Shown here: positions 33,897-43,582 of the stretch, piece by piece
How positions within the stretch are numbered: position 1 is the first letter of the stretch
How the letters are laid out: each line of letters opens with the position of its first letter
Assembly (NCBI GenBank): GCA_019308995.1
Contig: JAFDHD010000007.1
Location: 1 to 64,000, forward strand
Length of the DNA stretch: 64,000 nucleotides
Source: Deltaproteobacteria bacterium
Lineage (GTDB): Bacteria > Desulfobacterota > Desulfarculia > Adiutricales > JAFDHD01
Direction: 5' to 3'
Program-made: the position numbers and the translations under genes
Notes under the pieces: generated by a model
Told to the model about the DNA's origin: nothing
The model's input: the letters and a program-made list of their open reading frames with translations, nothing else
Databases searched by the model: none

Positions 33897-34083
33897 TGAC
33901 TCGGGGCTGGCCTTTAATGACATAAGTCTTGAAGCGCTCGCCGTTGGTCACGTTTAAGATCTGCATATTCTCGAAAGGGAGCAGGTTGGCTGCGTCCATG
34001 AGTTCCTTATCCAGGGTTAGGCTGCCTTGGTAATCGAGGTTTGCCTCGGTCATCCTGGCGCGGTGAACCTTTGATTTGAGCAT
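33847..34083 (-). pseudogene. panD: Aspartate 1-decarboxylase, C-terminally truncated
   Basis: The 78-residue frame begins as a normal Pan[22 protein letters not shown], with the self-cleavage site G20-S21, followed by [37 protein letters not shown]. Homology stops near residue 63, where PanD should continue with a GSG-x-I-x-LNGAAARL segment and about 60 more residues. Instead the reading frame runs through a repeat copy (33861-33896) and ends. The missing half contains part of the active-site and oligomer fold, so the product is probably inactive. The gene follows panC by 30 bases. Beta-alanine would have to come from another route or another panD. Confidence 0.8.
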
Positions 34084-34113
34084 CGGTCTTTACGTTATAG
34101 ATATTTTCAGCCT

Positions 34114-34962
34114 TCAATCGGCCGTGATGATGGCGTTGTCAATCAGCCGGGGCTTACCCACGACCGCGGCCAGAGCCAGGAGGGCCTGACCCTCGATGCT
34201 TTCGACGTCCTCCAGGGTCTCAGGATCAACCAGGACGGCATAGTGAAGCCGGGCGTGAGGCTGGTCTTCGATGTGTTTTCGAACCGCAGCAAGAATCTCC
34301 GCCGCGGCTCGCTTTCCCTGATCGGCCATCTCCTGTGCCAGTTTCAGCGATTCGGACAAGGCCCGGGCGCTCTTCCGCTCTTCAGGCGAAAGGTGAACGT
34401 TGCGCGAACTCATGGCCAGGCCGTCTTCCTCCCTGACGGTCGGACAGCCGACGACCTCCACCTCCAAATGAAGGTCTTTAACCATGCGCTGGATAACGAT
34501 CAGCTGCTGGTAGTCTTTTTGGCCAAAGACAGCCAGATGCGGCTGCACGATATTAAACAGCTTGGCCACGACGGTGGTCACTCCCTTAAAGTGCGTCGGC
34601 CGGTTGACTCCGCACAGCCCCTGGGTTAGTTCCGTGACTTCAACGTACGTCTGAAAGCCGGCTGCATATATCTCCTCCGGCGCCGGATGAAAGACCGTGT
34701 CCACCGGGATGGACCGCATCAATTCGAGGTCGCGATTAAAATCCTGTGGATATGTCTTGAAGTCTTCGGCCGGACCGAACTGCGTGGGATTGACAAAGAT
34801 GCTGACGATAAGCAGGTCGCAGTGGGATCGGGCGTATTCCATCAGGCTCAGATGCCCCTGATGAAGAAAGCCCATGGTGGGGACGAAACCTAATTTGGCG
34901 CCTTTGGCCCGCTTCTCGCGAGACCAAACCTGCATTTTTTTTGTTTCTTTAATCAACTCCAT
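34114..34962 (-). CDS. panC: Pantothenate synthetase
   Basis: A 282-residue ligase that joins pantoate and beta-alanine using ATP. It has the HIGH-type motif GFVPTMGFLHQGHLSL, IFVNPTQFGPAEDF, FGQKDYQQLIVIQRMV and the KMSKS-like VREEDGLAMSSRNVHLSP. The start is set at the ATG at 34962 (MELIKETKKMQVW), with GGAG six bases before; this gives normal family length, while the frame is open to 35007. panD lies directly downstream. The retained panC implies that pantothenate is still made. Confidence 0.94.
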   Translation of the reverse strand: MELIKETKKMQVWSREKRAKGAKLGFVPTMGFLHQGHLSLMEYARSHCDLLIVSIFVNPTQFGPAEDFKTYPQDFNRDLELMRSIPVDTVFHPAPEEIYAAGFQTYVEVTELTQGLCGVNRPTHFKGVTTVVAKLFNIVQPHLAVFGQKDYQQLIVIQRMVKDLHLEVEVVGCPTVREEDGLAMSSRNVHLSPEERKSARALSESLKLAQEMADQGKRAAAEILAAVRKHIEDQPHARLHYAVLVDPETLEDVESIEGQALLALAAVVGKPRLIDNAIITAD

Positions 34963-35081
34963 GATACGCTCCAGGCCGTCACTCACGTCCTGATTTGCCG
35001 AACCCATGCATACCAGGCCGGTGTCTCACGCCAAAGATGTCTTAAACATTATAGGTGATTTTGTCAAGTGCTGCAATGCGC

Positions 35082-35918
35082 TCAAGCTAGAGCGGACATG
35101 GCGTTAGCTAGAGCGGCAAACTCGAACGGGCTCAAGGTCTCGGCCCGTCGGCCCGGTTCAATCTCAGCCAGTTTCAAGGCAGCTTCGACTTTCTCCGGTT
35201 CAAACGCTGAAAGGAGGGCGTTCCTCAGGGTCTTGCGCCGTTGGGCAAAACCTGCTTTAACCACCCGGCTGAAGAGGTGCTCGGAATGAAGCGGAGGCTC
35301 CGTTAAGCTCTTGAAGGTGATTTTGAGCATGGTCGAGCCGACCTTTGGCCGGGGGTAGAAGACGTCCGGCCCCACGTCCAGCAGGCGAACCACCTGCGCA
35401 AAATAGGCATAGATAACGCTTAGCCGTCCGTAATTCCTGCCTCCCGGCTTTGCCGTGAGCCGATCCGCCACCTCCCGCTGGAACATCAATACCGCCTGTG
35501 TCACGGCTGAACGGAACTCAAGCAGCTTAAAGAGAAGCGGTGAGGATATCTGGTAAGGCAGGTTTCCCAGCACCAAGAGCGGCCCGCCAAACTTAGCCGC
35601 CACATCACCCAGGTCCAGCTTCAGGATATCTCCGAAGATGATCGTCAGTCTTTCCGGCGCCAGGGGCCGGACCTCATCCTCCAGGAAGCGGACCAGCCCC
35701 TGGTCCACCTCGACGGCCACGACGTGGAAACCCTTTTCCAGGAGAGGCCTGGTTAGAGCGCCCAGGCCGGGACCGATTTCCAGGACCGGTATCTCCGGGT
35801 TCAGGCCGGCCCTGTCCAGAATGGCCCGGACGACCCCGGGGTCCATGAGGAAATGCTGGCCCCGGCCCTTCTTGGCCATGAGCTTACGCGCGGCCAGGAG
35901 TTTACGTGGAGAGGTCAT
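35082..35918 (-). CDS. rsmA: 16S rRNA dimethyladenosine methyltransferase RsmA (KsgA)
   Basis: A 278-residue SAM-dependent enzyme that dimethylates two adjacent adenines near the 3' end of 16S rRNA. It has GQHFLMDPGVV, the SAM motif VLEIGPGLGALTRPLLE, and the catalytic NLPYQISSPLLF motif. The C-terminal domain is complete. Its ATG overlaps the tsaD stop by four bases, so the pair is co-translated. Confidence 0.95.
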   Translation of the reverse strand: MTSPRKLLAARKLMAKKGRGQHFLMDPGVVRAILDRAGLNPEIPVLEIGPGLGALTRPLLEKGFHVVAVEVDQGLVRFLEDEVRPLAPERLTIIFGDILKLDLGDVAAKFGGPLLVLGNLPYQISSPLLFKLLEFRSAVTQAVLMFQREVADRLTAKPGGRNYGRLSVIYAYFAQVVRLLDVGPDVFYPRPKVGSTMLKITFKSLTEPPLHSEHLFSRVVKAGFAQRRKTLRNALLSAFEPEKVEAALKLAEIEPGRRAETLSPFEFAALANAMSALA

Positions 35919-36946
35919 CCTTTTTCTTTAGAGGCATCCTTTTCAGCCGACCATCTGGAAAAGGCGTCGGCCGAAAGACTCAAAGTGCTGCCCGCAGTCA
36001 GAAGGTGATAGCCCATGGCCGCAATCATGGCGGCGTTATCGGTGCACAATTCGATGGGCGGCAGGATGAACGGGACACCGTGCCTTGCCGCCACCTCAGC
36101 CATTTCCCTCCTGAGGCTCTGGTTCGCCGCCACTCCTCCAGCCAAAATCAAACCCTTAACCTTGACCTGATTCAAAAGGGCTGAAACCTTAGCGGTCAAA
36201 ACATCCACCACCGCGGCTTGAAACGAGGCGGCCAGGTCAGCCAGGTCCCTTGACCCGATCTCGGCTCCCTTGAACTGGCGATTAACCAGACTCAAAACCG
36301 CTGTCTTCAGACCGGCAAAGGAAAAATCCAAACCCAGTCCCTGCATCGGGCGCGGAAGATTAAAACGCCGCCCGTCGCCTTTGGCAGCACGTGCTTGGAT
36401 AGCCACCCCGCCTGGATAACCCAAACCGAGGAGCTTGGCCACCTTGTCAAAGGCCTCCCCGGCCGCGTCATCCCTGGTCTGACCGTAAAGTTCAAACTTC
36501 ATGCGTCCCTGAACCAGGTAAAGGTTGGTGTGGCCGCCGGAGACGACCAGGGCGGCCAGAGGAAAACCTGGCAGATTTCCCATTAAAAATCCCGCGGCAA
36601 TGTGCCCTTCAAGATGATTGACTCCGACCAGGGGAAGACCGGTCACCAGGGCCAGGGCCTTGGCCAGGTTAAGGCCGACCAATAACGAGCCTACCAGTCC
36701 CGGGCCCTGAGTTACGGCCAGCCCGTCAAGCTGGTCCAGCCTGAGTCCGGCCTGGCTCAGGGCCTCTTCAATCACGGGCAGGATCACTTCCACATGACGC
36801 CGCGACGCCAGCTCCGGAACCACTCCCCCGTATCGTCCATGGAGATCAAACTGGGTGCGGACGACGTTTGACCGAATCAGCCGCCCATCCTCGACCACGG
36901 CTGCTGCTGTTTCGTCACAGGATGTTTCGATGCCTAAAATTTTCAT
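35915..36946 (-). CDS. tsaD: tRNA threonylcarbamoyladenosine transferase TsaD
   Basis: A 343-residue ASKHA-fold protein that transfers the threonylcarbamoyl group to A37 of ANN-decoding tRNAs, together with TsaB and TsaE. Signatures are ILGIETSCDETAAAVV at the N-terminus, the metal-binding NHLEGHIAAG, ALVVSGGHTNLYLV and LAGGVAANQSLR. The start at ATG 36946 (MKILGIET) matches the family; an upstream start at 36976 is in frame but adds residues not usual. tsaE is in the same block, 5 kb away. Confidence 0.94.
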   Translation of the reverse strand: MKILGIETSCDETAAAVVEDGRLIRSNVVRTQFDLHGRYGGVVPELASRRHVEVILPVIEEALSQAGLRLDQLDGLAVTQGPGLVGSLLVGLNLAKALALVTGLPLVGVNHLEGHIAAGFLMGNLPGFPLAALVVSGGHTNLYLVQGRMKFELYGQTRDDAAGEAFDKVAKLLGLGYPGGVAIQARAAKGDGRRFNLPRPMQGLGLDFSFAGLKTAVLSLVNRQFKGAEIGSRDLADLAASFQAAVVDVLTAKVSALLNQVKVKGLILAGGVAANQSLRREMAEVAARHGVPFILPPIELCTDNAAMIAAMGYHLLTAGSTLSLSADAFSRWSAEKDASKEKG

Positions 36947-37027
36947 ACAGTGTTTGAAATATAAAATCCCCGCCATCCAAAGAGATCGCGAGGAATCAGT
37001 TATGTTTTAAGTTTCAGGCCGGAAATA

Positions 37028-38041
37028 TCATCTCTTCCCCTGAATGAACTCCTCAGCGACGCGGACCTCCTCCTTGCTCCCGATGATCAGAGGCACCCGC
37101 TGGTGCAGTTCTTCGGGCTCGAGATCCATGATCCTCTGTGTGCCTGTGCTGGCTGCGCCGCCGGCATGTTCCACCACGAACGCCAGGGGATTGGCCTCGC
37201 ACATCAATCTTAACTTGCCATGCGGTTTGCGCGGATCTTTACTGTCCGCCGGATAGAGAAAGATGCCGCCGTGAAGCAGGTTCCGGTGGAAGTCTGCCAC
37301 GAGCGAACCAATGTACCGGGAGGTGTACCCATGATGGTCGGCTGCGGGGTTCTTCAGATAATCAATATACTGCTGAACTTCTGCGCTCCAGTAATGATAA
37401 TTTCCTTCATTGACGGAAAAGGTGTTGCCTTTTTCAGGGATGCTTATATTTTCGTGTGACAGGAGGAACTCACCGACCGAAGGATCGAGGGTGAAGCCGT
37501 GAACCCCGTTACCGGCGCAGTAAACCATGATGGTTGAAGAGCCGTAAACGAAATAACCGGCTGCAACCTGTTTGAATCCCGGTTGAAGAACGTCTTCCAG
37601 CGTGGGTTGATCATCTTTGTCTGTCACCCGGTGCAGGATGGAAAAAATCGTTCCGACGCTGATATTCACGTCAATATTGGAACTCCCGTCCAGGGGATCG
37701 AAGATGAGCACATAATTGCCCATGGGAAAGTGGCGCGGGATCTCGATGATGTCAGCCACCTCCTCCGAAGACATGGCGCAAAGAATGCCCGTGGATTCGA
37801 GGCGGCGAATAATGGTTTCGTTGGAAAAGTCATCCAGCTTGCGAACGGCTTCGCCCTGGACATTCTCCCGGCCGGTAAAGCCCAGGATATCAACCAGCCC
37901 GGCCTTATTCACCTCCCGCGAGATCAATTTCGCCGCCACGATCAGTTCGTTGAGCAGACGGGTAAAAGCTCCGGTTGCGCCTGATACCTCGGTTTGAGTC
38001 AGCAGGAGATGCTGAGTCACGGTTATTCCTCTATTAGGCAT
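37028..38041 (-). CDS. fbp: Fructose-1,6-bisphosphatase class I
   Basis: A 337-residue gluconeogenic phosphatase. It has [12 protein letters not shown], the metal-binding motif [24 protein letters not shown], the substrate-site [23 protein letters not shown] and [19 protein letters not shown]. All class I motifs are present. The ATG at 38041 follows GAGGTGAGG. It supports gluconeogenesis in an organism growing on acids or CO2. The ComEA-like gene is 89 bases upstream. Confidence 0.96.
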   Translation of the reverse strand: MPNRGITVTQHLLLTQTEVSGATGAFTRLLNELIVAAKLISREVNKAGLVDILGFTGRENVQGEAVRKLDDFSNETIIRRLESTGILCAMSSEEVADIIEIPRHFPMGNYVLIFDPLDGSSNIDVNISVGTIFSILHRVTDKDDQPTLEDVLQPGFKQVAAGYFVYGSSTIMVYCAGNGVHGFTLDPSVGEFLLSHENISIPEKGNTFSVNEGNYHYWSAEVQQYIDYLKNPAADHHGYTSRYIGSLVADFHRNLLHGGIFLYPADSKDPRKPHGKLRLMCEANPLAFVVEHAGGAASTGTQRIMDLEPEELHQRVPLIIGSKEEVRVAEEFIQGKR

Positions 38042-38130
38042 ATCCTCACCTCTTCATTTAGAAAAAAGTTTGAACAATCATACTCCGGCCGCCGAATAAA
38101 AAACAGATTTCCAAGGCCTAATTCCAAGGC

Positions 38131-38709
38131 CTAATCCTCAAAGGCGACATATAACCTGAGTTTCCTGACCGTTTCAGGCCCAATGCCTTTGATGTGCATG
38201 AGATCATCAAACCCGGTTAAGGAGCCGTGTTTTTGACGCGCGGCGTGAATGCGAGCGGCTGCGACCTTTCCGATCCCGGGCAGTAAGGTCAGGTCGCGCC
38301 AGGCAGCCTGGTTAATGTTCAGCTTCTGGCCCAGGCCCAGAAGAGTTGCGGAGGACATGGGCTGCAAGACAATCTTGAAATCGTCTGGACCCTGCCTGAC
38401 TATCAAGACCTTGGTCTTGTTCTCAAGCGTTGGATTCGGGATATCCGGGCCGGATGGAAGTCCGGCCGCTTCAAGCACCTGACCCAAAGAAGGGGAGGCC
38501 GGGAAACCCAGAACCCGGGAGTTCGTTTGCGGGCCGACCACCTCTATCCAGACGGAATCTTTTTCAAAGGGAAGCGCGCCTATTTGCGGCTGCCCCCACC
38601 AGTCAAAGGCCCAACCCAAGATAATGAGCCCAAGGGCCAACAGCATTAACGCCCGAACCTGGTTATAGTTCATTTCCTGGCGAGGGAAACTACTTTCCCC
38701 TTTTTTCAT
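38131..38709 (-). CDS. ComEA-like helix-hairpin-helix protein, membrane anchored
   Basis: A 192-residue protein with one N-terminal membrane helix (VRALMLLALGLIILGWAFDW), a short SLBB-like middle segment and a C-terminal double helix-hairpin-helix unit (LTLLPGIGKVAAARIHAARQ and LMHIKGIGPETVRKLRLY). Such proteins bind DNA non-specifically at the cell surface in competence, or serve other envelope DNA roles. The ATG at 38709 overlaps the cimA stop region; ATG 38673 is a possible alternative. No other competence gene is nearby, so the role is unproven. Confidence 0.8.
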   Translation of the reverse strand: MKKGESSFPRQEMNYNQVRALMLLALGLIILGWAFDWWGQPQIGALPFEKDSVWIEVVGPQTNSRVLGFPASPSLGQVLEAAGLPSGPDIPNPTLENKTKVLIVRQGPDDFKIVLQPMSSATLLGLGQKLNINQAAWRDLTLLPGIGKVAAARIHAARQKHGSLTGFDDLMHIKGIGPETVRKLRLYVAFED

Positions 38710-40273
38710 CGCGGTGGAGTTTGTAGTTGACACTGTCAACCAGGGCCTGCCAACTGGCTTCAATAATGTCGTGGGAGACCCCAACTGTTCCCCATTTTTC
38801 GTGCCGGTCTCCGGATTCGATCAGGACCCGGACTTTGGCTCCTGTGCCTCGTCCCAATGCTGGCAGAACCCGAACCTTGTAGTCTTCGAGACTCATGCGG
38901 GACAACTCAGGATAGAATGTTTCCAGCGCTTTGCGGATGGCGTTGTCCAGGGCGTTCACCGGGCCGTTGCCCACTGCTGCGGTATGTTCGATCTTACCCC
39001 CGACTTTGACCATAATGGTCGCTTCGGCCTGGGTGGGCTCCTCTTCTTTTATTTTCTGGATAATGACTCTGAATCCCAGCAGTTCGAAATATTTTTTGTG
39101 GGCGCCCAGGGCCCGGTTCATGAGCAGCTCGAACGATCCTTCGGCCCCTTCGAACTGGAATCCCTGGGCTTCCAATTCTTTAAGCTCTTTAAGAATTTGA
39201 AGAACCACGGGGTCTTTTGAATTTATATCCAGTCCGTACTGCATGGCCTTGTGCAAGATGGTGCTCTTGCCCGACAGATCGGAGACCAGAATGCGCTGGA
39301 CATTTCCAACCGCATTCGGGGATATATGTTCATAGGTCTCCGGGTTGCGCTTCACGGCGCTGATATGAATGCCTCCCTTATGGGCAAAGGCGCTCCGGCC
39401 GACATACGGCTGAAAAGAGTTAGGCTGGATGTTCGCCAGTTCGCTGACCAAACGACTGACATCATGGAGTTGAGGCAGACCGCCTTCAACCAGGCAGTTC
39501 AAGCCCATCTTGAGGGTCAGGGCCGGGATGATGGAGCACAGGTTGGCATTGCCGCAGCGTTCTCCTAATCCGTTAATCGTTCCTTGAACTTGAATCGCCC
39601 CGGCCTCGATCGCGGCCAGTGAATTGGCCACGGCCAGTTCGGCGTCGTTATGTGCATGGATCCCCAGCGGAATCCCGGGGTATTTTCGCCGCGCTTCCTT
39701 GACTATGCCTTCTATCTCACCGGGCAAGGCCCCGCCGTTGGTGTCGCACAAAATAAAGTAGTCGGCTCCGCCGGCCCGGGCGGCTTCGAGGGTCTTGAAA
39801 GCATACTCCTGATTGTACTTGCAGCCGTCAAAAAAATGCTCGGCGTCAAAAAAAAGAAGCCCGGCCTTGGGACGGAGAAAACTCAGGGAATGTTCGATGA
39901 TTTCGAGATTGCGCTTGAGGTTGATGCGCAGGGCGTCCTTAACGTGCACATCCCAGGACTTACCGACAATGGTCATCACCTCGGTCCCGGCCCTGATCAA
40001 TGCCTTTAAATTGGTGTCTTTTTCCGGGCTGCCTTTAGGGTTGTGTGTGCTCCCAAAGGCTACAACCTTGGTATGTTTTAAAGTCCGCTTCTTCATTTCT
40101 TTGAAGAAAGCCATGTCTTTGGGGTTGGAGCCCGGCCAGCCGCCTTCCACATAGTCCACGCCGAAGTGATCCAGGCGCTCGGTGATGCGGACCTTGTCTT
40201 CCAGGGTAAAGGTTACGGTCTCTGCCTGCGCGCCGTCCCGGAGGGTCGTGTCGTATATCTCTATTCTTTTCAT
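38690..40273 (-). CDS. cimA: (R)-citramalate synthase
   Basis: A 527-residue DRE-TIM enzyme condensing pyruvate and acetyl-CoA, the first step of the threonine-independent isoleucine route. It starts with IEIYDTTLRDGAQAETVTFT, has the metal-site HAHNDAELAVANSLAAIEAGA and the downstream NANLCSIIPAL. The C-terminal regulatory domain resembles that of 2-isopropylmalate synthase. It is of the longer, 530-residue CimA type. The ATG follows the lysC stop directly (TAA-ATG), so translation is coupled. Confidence 0.93.
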   Translation of the reverse strand: MKRIEIYDTTLRDGAQAETVTFTLEDKVRITERLDHFGVDYVEGGWPGSNPKDMAFFKEMKKRTLKHTKVVAFGSTHNPKGSPEKDTNLKALIRAGTEVMTIVGKSWDVHVKDALRINLKRNLEIIEHSLSFLRPKAGLLFFDAEHFFDGCKYNQEYAFKTLEAARAGGADYFILCDTNGGALPGEIEGIVKEARRKYPGIPLGIHAHNDAELAVANSLAAIEAGAIQVQGTINGLGERCGNANLCSIIPALTLKMGLNCLVEGGLPQLHDVSRLVSELANIQPNSFQPYVGRSAFAHKGGIHISAVKRNPETYEHISPNAVGNVQRILVSDLSGKSTILHKAMQYGLDINSKDPVVLQILKELKELEAQGFQFEGAEGSFELLMNRALGAHKKYFELLGFRVIIQKIKEEEPTQAEATIMVKVGGKIEHTAAVGNGPVNALDNAIRKALETFYPELSRMSLEDYKVRVLPALGRGTGAKVRVLIESGDRHEKWGTVGVSHDIIEASWQALVDSVNYKLHRDEKRGK

Positions 40274-41500
40274 TTATTCTTTATCCAATCCAAAGGCGGC
40301 ATGAACCGCCCGCACTGCCAACTCGATGTACTTCTCGGAAATAACGCAGGAGATCTTTATCTCAGACGTGTTGATCATCAGGATATTGATGCCTTCCCTG
40401 GCCAGGGCCTCGAACATCTTTGTCGCCACGCCGGTGTGATTCCGCATACCGACGCCGACCAGGGATATCTTGGCGATGGAATCGTCCCCCAGGACTTTTT
40501 CAGCTCCTATTTCTTTGGCCACGTCCCGCACCAGGCTCATTGACCGCTCAAAATCGTTTTTAGGGACGGAAAAAGAAAAATCTGTGGCGCCTTCGGCTTC
40601 GATGCTGGTGTTCTGGATGATCATGTCAACCACGATACCCGCGTCAGAGACAGGGGTTAGAAGGGCGGCCGCCATACCGGGCTTGTCAGGAACCCTAGTT
40701 ACGGTAATCCGAGCCTCATTGCGATTATAAACCACGCCCGAAATGGTTATTTTTTCCATGGTCTCATCCTCCTTGACGATTAGAGTTCCTGGCTCGTCTA
40801 TCTGGGAGTGTCGGATGTGGAGGGGCACGCAGAACTTCATTGCAAACTCGACGGAGCGAATTTCAATGACTTTGGCCCCGAGGCTGGACATCTCCAGCAT
40901 CTCCTCGTAAGATACGCGGTCCAGCTTGCGCGCCTCCGCGCAGATATTGGGATCGGTGGTGTACACTCCGTTCACATCGGTGAAGATTTCACAGATATCA
41001 GCCTTAAGCGCTGCCGCCAGGGCCACGGCTGTGGTGTCCGAGCCTCCCCGGCCCAGGGTGGTAATGTTGCCGCGTTCATCGAGTCCCTGAAAGCCAGCCA
41101 CCGCCACGATATAGCCTCGGTCCAGCAGATCGCGTATGCGGCTGACATCAATGTCCTGAATTCTAGCCTGGCCGTACAGGTCATTGGTCATGATCCTGGC
41201 CTGGAAACCCAAGAGCGACCGGGCCTTATAGCCCAGGTCGCGGACGGCCATGCAAAAAAGAGACACCGAGACCTGCTCGCCCGTGGAGATAAGAACATCC
41301 ACCTCCCGGGCATCAGGCTTTGTGGAAATATCGCCGGCCATATCCAGCAGACGGTCGGTTTCTCCGGCCATGGCGGAAAGAACAACGACGACCTGGTGGC
41401 CTTCATTTTTTTTGGTATGAATAACCCGCTGAGCCACCTTGCGAATCAAATCAAGGTCCGCCACCGAAGTTCCGCCAAATTTCTGAACAATTAAGGCCAT
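40274..41500 (-). CDS. lysC: Aspartate kinase
   Basis: A 408-residue kinase that phosphorylates aspartate for lysine, threonine and methionine synthesis. It has the N-terminal VQKFGGTSVADLDLIRKVA, FTDVNGVYTTDPNICAEARKL, and two C-terminal ACT domains (VTRVPDKPGMAAALLTPVSD and KISLVGVGMRNHTGVATKMFEAL) that bind feedback inhibitors. The length is that of the single-function enzyme. It lies 18 bases after tsaE and immediately before cimA. Confidence 0.96.
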   Translation of the reverse strand: MALIVQKFGGTSVADLDLIRKVAQRVIHTKKNEGHQVVVVLSAMAGETDRLLDMAGDISTKPDAREVDVLISTGEQVSVSLFCMAVRDLGYKARSLLGFQARIMTNDLYGQARIQDIDVSRIRDLLDRGYIVAVAGFQGLDERGNITTLGRGGSDTTAVALAAALKADICEIFTDVNGVYTTDPNICAEARKLDRVSYEEMLEMSSLGAKVIEIRSVEFAMKFCVPLHIRHSQIDEPGTLIVKEDETMEKITISGVVYNRNEARITVTRVPDKPGMAAALLTPVSDAGIVVDMIIQNTSIEAEGATDFSFSVPKNDFERSMSLVRDVAKEIGAEKVLGDDSIAKISLVGVGMRNHTGVATKMFEALAREGINILMINTSEIKISCVISEKYIELAVRAVHAAFGLDKE

Positions 41501-41518
41501 GATCTTATCCTTGGTTTC

Positions 41519-41995
41519 TTAGTTCCACTGTTCCTTGATCTTCTTGATGATTTGCCTGTAATCTTCGCCCTGACCGCGCAAAACGGCCCGCCTGCCTCCA
41601 GATTCGACAAGGTGAAGCTCTACCTCCAGGTAAGGCCGAGGGAGTGTGTTTTTTATTTTATCCGCCCATTCTACCGCGACCACCCCCTGGCGCGTGAAAT
41701 ATTCATCAAGCCCGGTCTCATAAAAATCAAAGCCTTCCAGCCGGTAGACATCCAGGTGGTAAAAAGGCACACGCCCGGGATACTCATGGGCCAGGGTAAA
41801 ACTGGGGCTGGCCACCACGTAATCCTCAGGCACTTCCAGGCCCTGAGCCAGACCCTGGATCAGGCAGGTTTTGCCAGCCCCGAGGTCACCTACCAGCGCC
41901 ACGACTGAATCTGGACCGAGGCGCCTTCCCAGAAGATAACCCAGACGTCGGGTCTCTTCTGGTGAGGCCAAGAAAAATGTTGCTTCCACTTTCAA
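41519..41995 (-). CDS. tsaE: tRNA threonylcarbamoyladenosine biosynthesis ATPase TsaE
   Basis: A 158-residue P-loop ATPase needed for turnover of the TsaBD complex in t6A synthesis. The P-loop is VALVGDLGAGKTCLIQGLAQG near residue 40; the SPSFTLAHEYPGRVPFYHLDVYRL and VAVEWADKI segments are diagnostic. The start appears to be TTG 41995 or GTG 41989; neither has a strong ribosome site, so the first residues are uncertain. It lies between nnrDE and lysC. Confidence 0.92.
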   Translation of the reverse strand: MKVEATFFLASPEETRRLGYLLGRRLGPDSVVALVGDLGAGKTCLIQGLAQGLEVPEDYVVASPSFTLAHEYPGRVPFYHLDVYRLEGFDFYETGLDEYFTRQGVVAVEWADKIKNTLPRPYLEVELHLVESGGRRAVLRGQGEDYRQIIKKIKEQWN

Positions 41996-42036
41996 GCCCA
42001 GCCGGGTGACAGAATCTCTGCAAGTTTATGTTCAGG

Positions 42037-43581
42037 TCAAGCGATAAACCTGCTCCATAACCCGGGCAGCCAGGCCAGCAGGTCCGAGGCCAGCAGTCCG
42101 ACCGAGCCTTTGGCGGCCGCGGCCTCATCTGCAGCCAGGCCGTGAACAAAGACACCCAGGCGTGAAGCATCCAGCACGGACAACCCCTGGGAAATCAGGC
42201 CGACCACTATACCGGTCAGGATATCTCCCATGCCTCCGGAGGCCATATGCGGCCCGCCGGTGGTATTCAGGAAGACCCGGCCGTCAGGCGCCCCGATAAC
42301 GGTGCGGTAGCCCTTTAGTACCAGGATGACCCCGTGGGTTTTACTAAAATCCACGGCTGTTTTGAGGCGGCTGGCCTGGATTTGGCTCACGGACAGCCCT
42401 GCCAAACGAGACATCTCACCGGGGTGCGGCGTGAGCGTGACTTCACGTCTGGCCTTTTTCAACAGATTCACGGCCCCGGTTAAAGCGTTCAGCCCATCAG
42501 CGTCTATAACCAGCGGTAGCTCACAATGTTCGACCAGGCCTCTGACCACTTCAATCGCGCCGGGCCGCGCGGACAACCCCGGCCCCAGCGCTAAGGCAGA
42601 CTTGCCTTCGGCTAATTCCAGAACACGATCCAGGGCCTGGGGGGCCAGGAATCCCGGTTCAGCCTCGGGCAGCGGTTCGGTCATCACCTCTGTCACCTTT
42701 TGTTCCAGAATAGCGTTGAGGCTCTGAGGCACGGCCAGGGTAGTCAAACCGGCTCCGCTGCGAGCCGCCGCCAGGCCAGCCATGGCCGCGGCCCCGGTCT
42801 TGCCGGTGGAACCGGCCACGATCAGGACATGACCGTAATGCCCCTTATGTCCATCCCGGGCCCTGGGCTTAAGCAGCCCTTTCAGAGTATCCTCAAGCAG
42901 AAGCTCTGAGGCCGGGCCGATCTCAGCCAGGACATGCGGCGGAATTCCGATATCTACCACTTCTAACTGCCCGACGAATTCTTCGCCTGGAGGTAAAAAA
43001 AGGCCAGCCTTGGGCAGGCCGAAGGTCACGGTCAGATCGGCCCGCACCCCTGCGCCCCAGATGCCGCCTGTATCCGAATCCAAACCCGAAGGCACGTCCA
43101 CCGCCACCACGGTCCGACCGGCGCCGTTGATGCGATGAATGACCTCCCGGTAAATACCCCTGACTTCCGCATTCAACCCGGTTCCCAAAATAGCGTCCAC
43201 GATTAAATCAACGCCTGATAAATCAATACGATCCAGGTCAGACTCCTCCTGGACTTCAATGACCTCCAGGTTCATCCTGAAGACGATCTCCAGGTTTGTC
43301 TGCGCCTCACCTGTGACCTGATCTCGACGGCCGAGAAGGTAAACTCGAACCCGGGCCCCCCAGCCGTGGAAGACGCGGGCCATAACGAATCCATCTCCGC
43401 CGTTATTGCCTCTCCCGGAGATCACGGCCACCTCGCGTCCCGCCAGCCGGCCAAAATGCTCCTGCGCCAGAACGGCCGCGCCCCGTCCGGCGTTCTCCAT
43501 CAACACCGCGCCAGGCAAACCGCACTCCTTGATCGTCTTTTCATCAATACGTCTCATCTCTGCGGCGGTGACAAACTGCAT
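42037..43581 (-). CDS. nnrDE: Bifunctional NAD(P)H-hydrate epimerase / ADP-dependent dehydratase
   Basis: A 514-residue two-domain repair enzyme. The N-terminal YjeF-N domain (residues 1-210) epimerises damaged NAD(P)H hydrates, with VISGRGNNGGDGFVMARVF and VAVDVPSGLDSDTGG. The C-terminal domain (from about 225) is the carbohydrate-kinase-like dehydratase, with GHKGHYGHVLIVAGSTGKTGAA, LTPHPGEMSRL and GMGDILTGIVVGLISQG. The fusion is the usual bacterial form. It begins one base after the acpS stop. Confidence 0.94.
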   Translation of the reverse strand: MQFVTAAEMRRIDEKTIKECGLPGAVLMENAGRGAAVLAQEHFGRLAGREVAVISGRGNNGGDGFVMARVFHGWGARVRVYLLGRRDQVTGEAQTNLEIVFRMNLEVIEVQEESDLDRIDLSGVDLIVDAILGTGLNAEVRGIYREVIHRINGAGRTVVAVDVPSGLDSDTGGIWGAGVRADLTVTFGLPKAGLFLPPGEEFVGQLEVVDIGIPPHVLAEIGPASELLLEDTLKGLLKPRARDGHKGHYGHVLIVAGSTGKTGAAAMAGLAAARSGAGLTTLAVPQSLNAILEQKVTEVMTEPLPEAEPGFLAPQALDRVLELAEGKSALALGPGLSARPGAIEVVRGLVEHCELPLVIDADGLNALTGAVNLLKKARREVTLTPHPGEMSRLAGLSVSQIQASRLKTAVDFSKTHGVILVLKGYRTVIGAPDGRVFLNTTGGPHMASGGMGDILTGIVVGLISQGLSVLDASRLGVFVHGLAADEAAAAKGSVGLLASDLLAWLPGLWSRFIA

Positions 43582-43582
43582 C

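Noticed and set aside
40808-41494. 228-residue frame antisense to lysC
   Set aside because: Mirror of a certain aspartate kinase gene; no domain.
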